The position numbers were made by a program, and so were the translations under genes. The notes under the pieces are model-generated. The model was not told the origin of the DNA and did no database searches. It was given only the letters and a program-made list of their open reading frames with translations. A DNA stretch of 64,000 bases from Actinomadura parmotrematis (GTDB lineage Bacteria; Actinomycetota; Actinomycetes; Streptosporangiales; Streptosporangiaceae): the NCBI RefSeq assembly GCF_019458805.1, contig NZ_JAIBOA010000006.1, positions 1-64,000 on the forward strand, read 5' to 3'. Shown one piece after another: positions 8,092 to 17,061 of the stretch (the first letter of the stretch is position 1; the number at the start of each line of letters is the position of its first letter).

Positions 8092-11004
8092 ATGGGACGT
8101 GCGGCAGGGCCGGCCGGGGGCCTGACCGGCGGCCTGGCCACGAGCGGGCCGCCGGCCCCGCCCGGCGGAGCCGGGGACGGGCTCCCGCGCGCCCCGGGCG
8201 GCGTCGTCGGGATGGCCGGCCTCATCGCCGAGGCCCGCGGGTACCTGGACGGCGGCGGGTCGGTGTTCCTGTCCGGGCCCGCCGGCATCGGCAAGTCCAC
8301 CCTCCTCGGCGCCCTCGCCGACGGGTTCGCCGGCCGCACCGTGCTGCGCTGCGCGCTCGCCGAGTCCGAGAGCCACCTGCCGTTCCTCGGCCTCATCGAC
8401 CTGCTGTCGCACACCGGCGACGAGGTGCTGGAGCGGCTGCCCCCGCACGAGCGCGCCGTGCTGCGGTCGGCGCTGCTGCGCGGCGACGACCCGGCGGGGG
8501 AGCGGGCCCTGCTGTCGCTCCGCGTCGCCGTCCTCGACCTGTTCCGGGTGCTCTGCGCCGAGCGGCCCGTCCTGCTCGTCATCGACGACGCGCAGTGGCT
8601 GGACCGGCCGAGCGCCGAGCTGCTGTCGTTCGTGGCGCGCCGCGCGGGCGGCCTGCCGATCCGCGCGCTCGCCGCCGTCCGCTCCGAGTCCGGCGGCCTG
8701 GCCCGGCACGGGTTCTGCCCGCCGCCCGTCCGGACCCTGCGCGTCCCGGTGATGACGGCGGGCGAGGTCGCCGCGCTGCTCGGGCCGCGCTGGCCGCGCC
8801 CCATGGTCAACCGCATCCACGAGGTGAGCGGCGGCAACCCGTTCTTCGCGCTGGAGCTCGGCCGCGCCCTCACCGAGGGCCTCGCCGACGGCGCGCCGCC
8901 GCCCGACCCCGGCGAGCAGCTCCCGCTGCCCGACAGCCTGCGCGAGCTGATGCTCGACCGGCTGCGGCCGCTGCCCGCCGGCGTCCGCCGCACCCTGGTC
9001 ACCGCGAGCGCCGCCGCCCGCCCCACCGTCGACCTGCTCGTGCGGGCCGGCCGCGCGGACGCCGCCGCCGACCTCGGCGAGGCCGCCCGGCACGGCATCG
9101 CCGAGGTGGGCGCGGGCCGGCTCGTCCGGTTCGCGCACCCGCTGCTCGCCGCCGTCGCCTACGCCGAGGCGCCGCCCGCCGACCGGCTGAGCGCCCACGC
9201 CGGCCTCGCCGAGGCCGCCACCGACCCCGTCGAGCGGGCCCGCCACCTCGCGCTCGTCGCGCCCGGACCCGACGCCGGCATCGCCGCGACCCTCGACGAG
9301 GCCGCCGCCGCGGCCCGCCGCCGGGGCGCGCTCGCCGCCGCGTCCCGGCTCGGCCGCCGCGCCGCCGACCACACCCCCGCCGACGCCGAGGACGCCCGCG
9401 CCGGCCGGCTCCTCACCGCCGCCGAGGACGCGAGCGCCGCCGGCGAGTACGCCCTGGCCCGCCGCATCGCCCAGGAGGTCCTCGCCGAGGCCGCCACCCC
9501 CGCCCGCCGCGTCCGCGCCTGGTTCGTGGTGATCGACTCGGCCGGGCAGGCCCTCGCCGGCCTCGACGACGTGTTCGCCCGCGCCCTCGACGACGCCGGC
9601 GACGACCCGCACCTGCTCGCCCCCCTGCACTACCGGCTCGCCTGGCGGAGCTGGCTCGCCGAGGGCGACGCCCGCACCGCCCACGGCCACGCCGCCCGCT
9701 CGGCCCGCCTCGCCGCCGCCGCGGGCGACCGCCGCACCGAGATCCTCGCCCTGTCCAAGCAGGCGTCCCTCGCGATGTTCCTCGGCCGCCCCGACCTCGA
9801 CGCGACCCTCGCCCGCGCCCTCGCCGAACCCCAGGACCCGCGCGTCACCATCGACCACAACGGGCCGACGTTCCAGCGCCAGCGCCACCACCTCCTCAAC
9901 GAGCGCCTCGACGAGGCCCGCGCCGTCATGCAGGCGTTCGTCCACCAGGTCCGCCAGCGCGGCTCGGTCGAGTCCCTGTCGAACCTGCAGACCAACCTCG
10001 CCCGCATCGAGATCCACCGCGGCCGCTGCGACCGCGCCCTCGACCTGGCCCGCCACGGGCTCCGCCTCGCCGAGGACACCGGCCTCAGCCAGGGCCCCGC
10101 GCTCTGCGCGCTCGCCCTCGCCGAGGCCGCCGGCGGCGACCTGGACCGCGCCGCGATGGCCGCCGACCGCGCCCGCTGGCACAGCGAGGACGACGGCGAC
10201 CTGTCGTTCGTCCCGCAGGCCCTCTACGCCGACGGCCACATCCGGCTGCTGCGCGGCGAGGCCGCCGAGGCCGCCGCGCTGCTCCGCCGCGTCCGCCGCC
10301 TAGAGGAGGCGCAGGGCCTCCGCGACCCCGCGATGCGCCGCTGGCACGGCGACCTCGCCGAGGCGCTCGTCGCCGCCGGGCACCTCGACGAGGCCGGCGA
10401 GCTCATCGACGCGACCCGCGCCCTCGCCGCCCGCCTCGACCGGCGCGCCGTCCTCGCCGTCATGGCCCGCGCCGCCGCCCTCGTCACCGACGCCCGCGGC
10501 GACCCCGCCGCCGCCGCGGCCCGCCTCCGCGACGTCGCCGCCGCCCTCGCCGAGACCCCGTTCCGGCTGGAGGAGGGCCGCACCTGGCTCGCCCTCGGCC
10601 GCGCCCGCCTCCGCGGCGCCGACCCCGCCGGGGCGCGCGCCGCGCTCCGCGAGGCCCGCCGCGTCTTCTCCCAGGCGCGGGCCCGGCCCTGGCTCGCGCT
10701 CGTCGCCGCCGACCTCGACCGGGCCCGCGACCTCGACCACGCCGTCCGCGCCGGCGACCCCGGCCCCGGCCGCCCGGCCGCGCCCGGCGGGCCGCTCGGC
10801 GGCCTCGGCGAGACCGAGGCCCGCATCGCGCTGCTGGTCGCCGAGGGCGCCACCAACCGCGAGATCGCCGCCCGGCTGTTCGTCAGCGTCAAGACCGTCG
10901 AGGCCGCCCTCACCCGCACCTACCGCAAGCTCGGCGTCCGCTCCCGCGTCGACCTCGCCCGCCTCGCCGCGGGCGCCGCCGGGCGCCCCCCGGCGGGCGG
11001 ATAG
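8092..11004 (+). CDS. Large ATP-binding LuxR-family regulator (LAL type)
   Basis: A 970-residue STAND-type regulator. An N-terminal AAA/NACHT-like domain has Walker A SGPAGIGKST at 61-70 and Walker B LLVIDDAQWLD near residue 165. A long helical TPR-like middle follows. The C-terminus is a LuxR/GerE helix-turn-helix (ETEARIALLVAEGATNREIAARLFVSVKTVEAALTRTYRKLGV). These proteins activate transcription after ATP- and ligand-dependent oligomerisation. The start at 8092 is set by GGAGG at 8077-8081. A promoter and a palindromic operator lie just upstream. It is followed by two secreted metalloproteases on the same strand after a 167-bp gap, which are candidate targets (inference). Confidence -1.
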   Translation: MGRAAGPAGGLTGGLATSGPPAPPGGAGDGLPRAPGGVVGMAGLIAEARGYLDGGGSVFLSGPAGIGKSTLLGALADGFAGRTVLRCALAESESHLPFLGLIDLLSHTGDEVLERLPPHERAVLRSALLRGDDPAGERALLSLRVAVLDLFRVLCAERPVLLVIDDAQWLDRPSAELLSFVARRAGGLPIRALAAVRSESGGLARHGFCPPPVRTLRVPVMTAGEVAALLGPRWPRPMVNRIHEVSGGNPFFALELGRALTEGLADGAPPPDPGEQLPLPDSLRELMLDRLRPLPAGVRRTLVTASAAARPTVDLLVRAGRADAAADLGEAARHGIAEVGAGRLVRFAHPLLAAVAYAEAPPADRLSAHAGLAEAATDPVERARHLALVAPGPDAGIAATLDEAAAAARRRGALAAASRLGRRAADHTPADAEDARAGRLLTAAEDASAAGEYALARRIAQEVLAEAATPARRVRAWFVVIDSAGQALAGLDDVFARALDDAGDDPHLLAPLHYRLAWRSWLAEGDARTAHGHAARSARLAAAAGDRRTEILALSKQASLAMFLGRPDLDATLARALAEPQDPRVTIDHNGPTFQRQRHHLLNERLDEARAVMQAFVHQVRQRGSVESLSNLQTNLARIEIHRGRCDRALDLARHGLRLAEDTGLSQGPALCALALAEAAGGDLDRAAMAADRARWHSEDDGDLSFVPQALYADGHIRLLRGEAAEAAALLRRVRRLEEAQGLRDPAMRRWHGDLAEALVAAGHLDEAGELIDATRALAARLDRRAVLAVMARAAALVTDARGDPAAAAARLRDVAAALAETPFRLEEGRTWLALGRARLRGADPAGARAALREARRVFSQARARPWLALVAADLDRARDLDHAVRAGDPGPGRPAAPGGPLGGLGETEARIALLVAEGATNREIAARLFVSVKTVEAALTRTYRKLGVRSRVDLARLAAGAAGRPPAGG

Positions 11005-11171
11005 GGATTTCCCTACGGCCGCCGGCCGCTCCTTCACCCGCCGCGCCCCGCCTCGGAGACTCCTCGTATCTGAGATGCGGCGAAACGCCCCGAAATGTCA
11101 CCCAGGACGAAGGAGACCGCCCGCCGCTCTCGCCCCTCCCCCCGACCCCCCTAAGGCGAGAGGTTCTCACG

Positions 11172-13631
11172 ATGAGCCGTCGAAGAATCGCGATGGCGTC
11201 CGGCGCCCTCCTGCTGACCGCAGGCGCCGTCGCCGTCCCCGGAACGGCCGCCACGGCCGCGCCGGCCGCTCCCGCGCCGAAGCCCGGAACCGCCGGGCCC
11301 GGCGCCTTCAGCAAGGCGCCCTTCACCGTCGACCCGCCGCCCGCCACCCGCAAGAAGGCCATCGACAACGCGAAGAAGGCGCTGTCGGCGCACGCCAGGC
11401 AGGCGCACACCGTCTCCGGGCACGCCTTCACCGCCCGCTCGGTGGTGGTGGACGCCAACGGCGCCGCCGACGTCCGCTTCGACCGCACCTACAAGGGCCT
11501 GCCCGTCTACGGCGGCGACCTGATCGTGCACCTCAAGCCGAACGGCGCCTACGAGGCGCTGAACACCGCCGCCCCCGCGACGCCCGCGGTGTCGACCACG
11601 CCCAAGGTGGCGGCCAAGGCGGCCGCCGCGACCGCCCGCTCCCAGGTCAAGGGCACCGTCACCGCCACCGGCAAGCCCGCCCTCGCCGTCTGGAACTCCG
11701 GCCGGTCCTCCCAGCTCGTCTGGGAGACCGTCGTCCGCGGCACCCTCGAGGACGGCACCCCCACCGTCCTGCACGTGCTCGTCGACACCCACAAGGGCAC
11801 CGTCGTCAGCACCCGCGACGAGGTCCACTCGATGCTCAGCCCCGCCCAGGCCGCCAAGGCCGCGCAGGCCGCCGGCGCGCCCGCCAAGGCGCTGACCGCC
11901 GGCACCGGCAACAGCATCTACAGCGGCACCGTGTCGATCGACCTCACCCAGTCCGGCAGCACCTGGACGATGAAGGACCCCTCGCACGGCAACGGGTACA
12001 CCACGAACCTGAACCACGCCACGAGCGGGACCGGCACCACCTTCTCCAACACGACCGGCACCTTCGGCAACGGCACCAACAGCGACCCCGCGTCCGCCGG
12101 CGTCGACGCCCACTACGGCGCCGCCAAGACGTTCGACTACTTCAAGAACGTCCACGGCCGCAACGGCATCTTCGGCAACGGCGCCGGCGTCCCGTCGCGC
12201 ACCCACTACGGCAACGCCTACGTCAACGCCTTCTGGGACGGCAGCCAGATGACCTACGGCGACGGCTCGGGCAACGCCCGCCCGCTCGTCGAGCTCGACG
12301 TCGCCGGCCACGAGATGAGCCACGGCGTCTCCGGCGCCCTCACCGGCTGGGACGAGACCGGCGAGACCGGCGGCATGAACGAGGGCACCAGCGACATCTT
12401 CGGCACGATGGTGGAGTTCTACGCCAACAACGCCAGCGACACGCCCGACTACACCATGGGCGAGCTCATCAACATCAACGGCGACAACACGCCGCTGCGG
12501 TACATGTACCAGCCGTCCCTCGACGGCGCCTCGCCCAACTGCTACACCAGCGGCAACGGCAGCCTGGACCCGCACTACTCGATGGGCCCGCTGAACCACT
12601 GGTTCTACCTGCTCGCCCAGGGCAGCGGGAACCACGGTTACGGCAACAGCCCGACGTGCAACAGCTCCACCGTCACCGGCCTCGGCAACGACAAGGCCGC
12701 CAAGATCTGGTACAAGGCGCTCGCGTCCTACGCCAGCAGCAGCGAGAACTACGCCCGCGCCCGCACCGACTCGCTGAAGGCCGCTGCCGACCTGTACGGC
12801 ACGCACTGCACCGAGTACAACACCGTGGACGCGGCCTGGGCCGCCGTCAGCGTCACCGGCACCGACCCGGTCCCCGGCACCTGCTCCACCAACCCCGGGT
12901 CGCCGTCGGTCACCAGCCCCGGCAACCAGACCGGGACCGTCGGGACCGCCGTCAGCCTGCAGATCAGCGCGTCCGACCCGTCCGGCGGCGCCCTGACCTA
13001 CAGCGCGACCGGCCTGCCCGCCGGGCTGACGATCAACGCCTCGACCGGCCTGATCTCCGGCACGCCGACCACCGCCGGCACCTCGACGGTCGTGGTGACC
13101 GCCAAGAACGCCGCGAACGCCACCGGCTCCGCCACCTTCACCTGGACGATCAACCCGGCCGGCGGCGGGGGCACCTGCTCCAGCCCCGGCAACAAGGTGA
13201 CCAACGGCGGGTTCGAGAGCGGCACGACCCCCTGGACCACCACGTCCGGCGTCGTGTCCGCGAACGGCTCCGGTGAGACCGCCCGCACCGGCACCCACTT
13301 CGCGTGGCTGAACGGCTACGGGTCCGCCCACACCGACAGCGCCACCCAGTCGGTGACGATCCCCGCCGGCTGCAAGGCGAGCCTGTCGTTCTACCTGCAC
13401 ATCGACACCGACGAGTCGGGGTCGACGGTCTACGACAAGCTCACCGTGAAGGCCGGGTCCACGACCCTCGCCACCTACTCCAACGCCAACGCCGCCACCG
13501 GCTACGCGCTGAAGACCTTCGACGTCTCCGCGCTCGCCGGCCAGACGGTCACCCTGTCGTTCAGCGGCACCGAGGACGCCTACCTCCAGACCAGCTTCGT
13601 CCTCGACGACGTGTCCCTGACCGCCTCCTGA
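11172..13631 (+). CDS. Secreted M4 (thermolysin-type) metalloprotease with C-terminal domains
   Basis: An 819-residue preproprotein. It has a signal peptide (RRIAMASGALLLTAGAVAV), then an FTP/PepSY propeptide (to about residue 240). The M4 catalytic domain has HEMSH at about 380-384 and the downstream glutamate in GGMNEGTSD at about 404. Further histidines lie around GPLNHWFYLLAQGS. A putative Ig-like domain follows (GTVGTAVSLQISASDP, GLPAGLTINASTGLISGTP), and last a roughly 140-residue jelly-roll domain starting at VTNGGFESGTTPW. That last domain is nearly duplicated at the N-terminus of the next protein. It would degrade external protein. The true start is ATG 11172; the frame stays open far upstream only because of GC bias. 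Confidence -1.
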   Translation: MSRRRIAMASGALLLTAGAVAVPGTAATAAPAAPAPKPGTAGPGAFSKAPFTVDPPPATRKKAIDNAKKALSAHARQAHTVSGHAFTARSVVVDANGAADVRFDRTYKGLPVYGGDLIVHLKPNGAYEALNTAAPATPAVSTTPKVAAKAAAATARSQVKGTVTATGKPALAVWNSGRSSQLVWETVVRGTLEDGTPTVLHVLVDTHKGTVVSTRDEVHSMLSPAQAAKAAQAAGAPAKALTAGTGNSIYSGTVSIDLTQSGSTWTMKDPSHGNGYTTNLNHATSGTGTTFSNTTGTFGNGTNSDPASAGVDAHYGAAKTFDYFKNVHGRNGIFGNGAGVPSRTHYGNAYVNAFWDGSQMTYGDGSGNARPLVELDVAGHEMSHGVSGALTGWDETGETGGMNEGTSDIFGTMVEFYANNASDTPDYTMGELININGDNTPLRYMYQPSLDGASPNCYTSGNGSLDPHYSMGPLNHWFYLLAQGSGNHGYGNSPTCNSSTVTGLGNDKAAKIWYKALASYASSSENYARARTDSLKAAADLYGTHCTEYNTVDAAWAAVSVTGTDPVPGTCSTNPGSPSVTSPGNQTGTVGTAVSLQISASDPSGGALTYSATGLPAGLTINASTGLISGTPTTAGTSTVVVTAKNAANATGSATFTWTINPAGGGGTCSSPGNKVTNGGFESGTTPWTTTSGVVSANGSGETARTGTHFAWLNGYGSAHTDSATQSVTIPAGCKASLSFYLHIDTDESGSTVYDKLTVKAGSTTLATYSNANAATGYALKTFDVSALAGQTVTLSFSGTEDAYLQTSFVLDDVSLTAS
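13198..13631 (+). repeat. Jelly-roll domain repeat, copy 1
   Basis: This encodes the C-terminal domain of the M4 protease. It is nearly identical, at protein and largely at DNA level, to 13852-14276 in the next gene. Shared landmarks include TTSGVVSANGSG, HFAWLNGYGSAHTDSATQ, YLHIDTDESGSTVYDKLTV and YALKTFDVSALAGQTV. Confidence -1.
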
Positions 13632-13643
13632 TCCCGCTCCCAC

Positions 13644-13679
13644 GCCCCGGGCACGGCTCCTCCCGGCCGTGCCCGGGGC
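13644..13679 (+). terminator. Terminator hairpin after M4 protease
   Basis: A perfect 14-bp stem, GCCCCGGGCACGGC (13644-13657) with its complement at 13666-13679 and an 8-base loop. It lies 12 bases after the stop codon and just before the ribosome site of the next gene, so it may also attenuate read-through. Confidence -1.
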
Positions 13680-13701
13680 CTCCCCCTCTCTGGAGGTCCC
13701 C

Positions 13702-15603
13702 GTGAAACGAGCACTCGGGGCCGCCGCCGCGGGCCTCGCCGTCACCGCGAGCGTCGTCGTCCCCCCGGCGGTCTCCTCGGCCGCCGCCCCCCGCACCGCC
13801 CCCGCCGCCCCCGCCGCCCTCGCCGACTGCGCCGCCGCGCAGGTCGTCGCCAACGGCGGGTTCGAGAGCGGCACATCGCCCTGGACGACCACGTCCGGCG
13901 TCGTGTCCGCCAACGGCTCCGGCCAGACCGCCCACGCCGGCACGCACTTCGCGTGGCTGAACGGCTACGGGTCCGCCCACACCGACAGCGCCACGCAGAC
14001 CGTCACGATCCCGGCGGGCTGCACCACCGCCAAGCTGTCGTTCTACCTGCACATCGACACCGACGAGTCGGGGTCGACGGTCTACGACAAGCTGACGGTG
14101 AAGGCCGGGTCCACGACACTGGCGACCTACTCCAACGCCGACGCCGCCACCGGCTACGCGCTGAAGACCTTCGACGTCTCCGCCCTCGCCGGGCAGACCG
14201 TCGCGCTGTCGTTCACCGGCACCGAGGACTCCGGCGCGCAGACCAGCTTCGTCGTCGACGACGTCGCCCTCGACGTCGGCGGCGGCACCACCACCCCGAC
14301 CCCGACGCCCACGCCGACGCCGACCCCGACGCCGACGGGCGACGCGACGCGCACCCCGGCGTCGCCGTCGTACACGGTGAACCTGACCAGCGACACCGCC
14401 GGCACCACCTGGACCGGCCACCAGAGCGTCACCTTCACCAACGCCTCCGCGACCCCGCTCGCCGAGGTCTACCTGCGGCTCTGGGACAACTACCACGGCA
14501 CCTGCCCGTCGAACACGCCGATCACCGTCACCAACGTGACGGGCGGCACAGCGGGCGCCCTCACCGTGAACTGCACCGCGCTGAAGGTGACGCTGCCCGC
14601 CGCGCTCGCGCAGGGGCAGACCGGCACGGTCGGCTTCGACCTGAAGATCGTCGTGCCGAGCGGCGCCGACCGGTTCGGCCACGACGGCGCCTACAGCTTC
14701 ATCGGCAACGCCCTGCCCGTCCTCGCCGTCCGCGACGCCGCCGGCTGGCACCTGGACCCCTACACCAACAACGGCGAGTCGTTCTACAGCCTGATCAGCG
14801 ACTTCAAGGTGACGCTCGACCACCCGACGTCCCTCGCCGTCCCCGCCACCGGCACCTCCGTCGACACCCCCGGCACGAGCGGCCGGACCATCACCACCGC
14901 GACCGCGACGAAGGTCCGCGACTTCGCCTGGGCGGCGGGCGCCTTCTCCAAGCTGTCGGGCACCTCGCCCGGCGGCATCAAGGTCAACGTGTACTGGGTG
15001 AGCGGCATCAGCCAGTCGTCCGCGCAGTCCATGCTGAACACCGCGACCGCCGCCCTCGACGCGCACGCCGCCCGCTTCGGCGCCTACCCCTACGGGGAGG
15101 CCGACGCGGTCCTGGACAACAACTTCTGGTTCGGCGGCATGGAGTACCCCGGGTTCGTCCTCGACCTGGTCAGCTCCACCGCCCTCGCCCACGAGTTCGC
15201 CCACCAGTGGTGGTACGGCATCGTCGGCGACGACGAGTACACGAGCCCCTGGCTCGACGAGGCGTTCACCGACTACGCCACCGACCTGTACTTCGGGAAC
15301 ACCGGGACGAACTGCTGGTCGAACGTGTCGTGGGCCTCGGCCGACGAGAAGATCACCAACTCGATGGCGTACTGGGACGCCCACTCCTCCCGCTACTCCA
15401 CCGTCGTGTACGGGTACGGCAAGTGCGCCCTGCACGACCTGCGGCGCGTGATCGGCGACACCGCCATGGCGAACCTGCTCCGCACCTACGCGCAGGCGCA
15501 CTGGTACGGCGTCTCCACCACCGCCGAGTTCAAGGCCGCGGCGCAGGCCGCCACGACCACCGACCTCACCTCCTTCTGGACCCAGCACCGCATCGCGGGC
15601 TGA
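13702..15603 (+). CDS. Secreted M1 (gluzincin) metallopeptidase with N-terminal jelly-roll domain
   Basis: A 633-residue exported protein. The signal peptide is at residues 1-30, then comes the jelly-roll domain shared with the M4 protease (residues about 50-192), then a Thr-Pro repeat linker (PTPTPTPTPTPTPTP), then an M1 aminopeptidase-like region. The zinc motif HEFAHQWW is at about 497-504 and the third ligand is in WLDEAFTDYA at about 519. GGMEYPG stands where M1 enzymes have GAMEN. The C-terminal armadillo domain of classical M1 enzymes is missing, so this is the short form. The GTG start follows GGAGG at 13692-13696. It is likely co-regulated with the upstream M4 protease. Confidence -1.
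   Translation: MKRALGAAAAGLAVTASVVVPPAVSSAAAPRTAPAAPAALADCAAAQVVANGGFESGTSPWTTTSGVVSANGSGQTAHAGTHFAWLNGYGSAHTDSATQTVTIPAGCTTAKLSFYLHIDTDESGSTVYDKLTVKAGSTTLATYSNADAATGYALKTFDVSALAGQTVALSFTGTEDSGAQTSFVVDDVALDVGGGTTTPTPTPTPTPTPTPTGDATRTPASPSYTVNLTSDTAGTTWTGHQSVTFTNASATPLAEVYLRLWDNYHGTCPSNTPITVTNVTGGTAGALTVNCTALKVTLPAALAQGQTGTVGFDLKIVVPSGADRFGHDGAYSFIGNALPVLAVRDAAGWHLDPYTNNGESFYSLISDFKVTLDHPTSLAVPATGTSVDTPGTSGRTITTATATKVRDFAWAAGAFSKLSGTSPGGIKVNVYWVSGISQSSAQSMLNTATAALDAHAARFGAYPYGEADAVLDNNFWFGGMEYPGFVLDLVSSTALAHEFAHQWWYGIVGDDEYTSPWLDEAFTDYATDLYFGNTGTNCWSNVSWASADEKITNSMAYWDAHSSRYSTVVYGYGKCALHDLRRVIGDTAMANLLRTYAQAHWYGVSTTAEFKAAAQAATTTDLTSFWTQHRIAG
13852..14276 (+). repeat. Jelly-roll domain repeat, copy 2
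   Basis: This encodes the N-terminal binding-type domain of the M1 peptidase and is nearly identical to 13198-13631. Long stretches are base-for-base the same, including synonymous positions, which implies recent duplication or gene conversion. Confidence -1.
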
Positions 15604-15615
15604 CTCCCGCCGGAC

Positions 15616-15645
15616 GCCGCCCCCGGAGCGCTCTCCGGGGGCGGC
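15616..15645 (+). terminator. Terminator hairpin after M1 peptidase
   Basis: GCCGCCCCCGGAG (15616-15628), loop CGCT and CTCCGGGGGCGGC (15633-15645) form a perfect 13-bp stem 12 bases after the stop codon. There is no T tract. Confidence -1.
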
Positions 15646-15722
15646 GCCCCGTGACATCCGTACCGCCCGCGTCCGTACGGACGGCTCTGCCCGCGCCGCC
15701 GCTCTTCCGCGAGAGTCAGAGC

Positions 15723-16394
15723 ATGCAGACGACCCGACGGCGCCCGCCCCTGCTGACGGCGCTCGTGTTCGCGGCCACCGCCTCCGTCAACGCCGCCCAG
15801 CTCGCCCACCCCGGCCTGCTGGAACGCCTGGAACGCGCCCCCGCCGGGCTGCACGGCGACTGGTGGCGGACCTTCACCGCCCTGCTCGTCCAGGACGGCG
15901 GTGCGGCGGGCGCCGCCGTCAACCTGACGTTCCTGCTGCTCGTCGGCGCCGCCGCCGAGCAGGTCCTGACGCGCCCCCGCTGGCTCCTCCAGTACTTCGG
16001 GACGGGCCTGCTCGCCGAGCTCGCCGGCTACGCCTGGCAGCCGACCGGCGGCGGCAACTCGATCGCGATCTGCGGCCTCGCGGGCGGCGTCGCCGTCGCG
16101 CTGTGGCGCCGCGAGGCCGACCTCCCGCCCGCCGGCCCCGCCGTGGTCGCCGCCTGGGCCTGGCTGATGATCGGCACGCTCGGCGGAACCGTCTTCCCGC
16201 TCGCGGTCGCCGGCCTCGCCGTCACCGTCCCCCTGCTGGCCCGCGCCGGCGGCCGCGCCGGCCGCGCCACCACGATCGTCGTCGCGGCGGCGGGCGCCCT
16301 GCTCGCCGCCGCCCAGAACATCCACGGCGCCGCCCTCCTCATCGGCCTGGCCCTGGGGGCGCTCATCCGGCGGGGGACGGCGCCGAGGTCGTGA
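15723..16394 (+). CDS. Rhomboid-family intramembrane serine protease (probable)
   Basis: A 223-residue membrane protein with about six hydrophobic segments. Rhomboid signature positions are visible: N67 in AVNLTFLLLVG, S113 in GGGNSIAICG (variant of GxSG) and H201 in QNIHGAAL, with the expected spacing. It would cleave transmembrane substrates. The serine motif is GNSI rather than GASG, so activity is likely but not certain. The ATG at 15723 has a weak GAGAG upstream. The 3' end overlaps the convergent ABC ATPase gene by 32 bases, which is unusual and leaves no room for a terminator. Confidence -1.
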   Translation: MQTTRRRPPLLTALVFAATASVNAAQLAHPGLLERLERAPAGLHGDWWRTFTALLVQDGGAAGAAVNLTFLLLVGAAAEQVLTRPRWLLQYFGTGLLAELAGYAWQPTGGGNSIAICGLAGGVAVALWRREADLPPAGPAVVAAWAWLMIGTLGGTVFPLAVAGLAVTVPLLARAGGRAGRATTIVVAAAGALLAAAQNIHGAALLIGLALGALIRRGTAPRS

Positions 16395-17061
16395 GGAGGC
16401 CGTCGTGCAGGGTCAGGACGCGGTCCGAGAGTCCGAGCAGGACCTGGTCGTGGGTCGCGGTGAGCACCGTGACGCCCTCGCTGCGCGCCACCGCCCGCAG
16501 CAGCGGCATGATCGCCGCGGCGGTCTCGGAGTCCAGCTGCCCCGTCGGCTCGTCCGCCAGCACCAGCCGCGGCCGGTTCGCGAGCGCCCGCGCGATCGCG
16601 ACGCGCTGCCGCTGCCCGCCCGACAGCTCGTGCGGCCGCTGCCCGGCATGATCGGACAGCCCGACGAGCGCGAGCAGCGTCCGCACCCGCTCCGCCCGCT
16701 CGGCGGGCGCCGCCCGCGCCAGCCGGAGCGGCACCTCGACGTTCTCCGCCGCCGACAGCACCGGCAGCAGCCCGTGCGACTGGAACACGTAACCGATGAC
16801 GTCCCGGCGCAGCTCGGCGAGCCCGCCCTCGCCGAGCGACGTCACCTCCCGGCCCGCGACCCGCACCGTCCCGGCGTCCGCCCGCTCCAGGCCGCCGAGC
16901 AGGTTCAGCAGCGTCGTCTTGCCCGCCCCCGACCGGCCCCGCAGCGTCACCAGCTCGCCCGCCGGCAGCTCGAACGACACCCCGCGGAGCGCCCGCACCT
17001 CCACCCGCCCGGTCCGGTAGGTCTTCGCGACCCCCTCCACCACGACGATCGGCTCGCTCAC
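16363..17061 (-). CDS. ABC transporter ATPase (MacB/LolD type)
   Basis: A 232-residue ATPase with Walker A GRSGAGKTT, the Q-loop in VFQSHGLLP, signature LSGGQRQRVAIARALA, Walker B LVLADEPTGQLDS and H-loop TATHD. The sequence matches the MacB/LolD/FtsE class that partners FtsX-like permeases. The GTG start (17061) overlaps the TGA of the upstream ATPase gene (GTGA), so translation is coupled. It is the last gene of a four-gene operon running from 24394 down. These transporters usually do mechanotransmission or extrusion of lipids, lipoproteins or peptides rather than uptake. Confidence -1.
   Translation of the reverse strand: MSEPIVVVEGVAKTYRTGRVEVRALRGVSFELPAGELVTLRGRSGAGKTTLLNLLGGLERADAGTVRVAGREVTSLGEGGLAELRRDVIGYVFQSHGLLPVLSAAENVEVPLRLARAAPAERAERVRTLLALVGLSDHAGQRPHELSGGQRQRVAIARALANRPRLVLADEPTGQLDSETAAAIMPLLRAVARSEGVTVLTATHDQVLLGLSDRVLTLHDGLLTTSAPSPAG

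Noticed and set aside
8595..11171. Long open frame continuous with the M4 protease gene
   Set aside because: It is the Arg/Pro-rich shadow of the LuxR-type ATPase gene; the protease has its own signal peptide starting at 11172.
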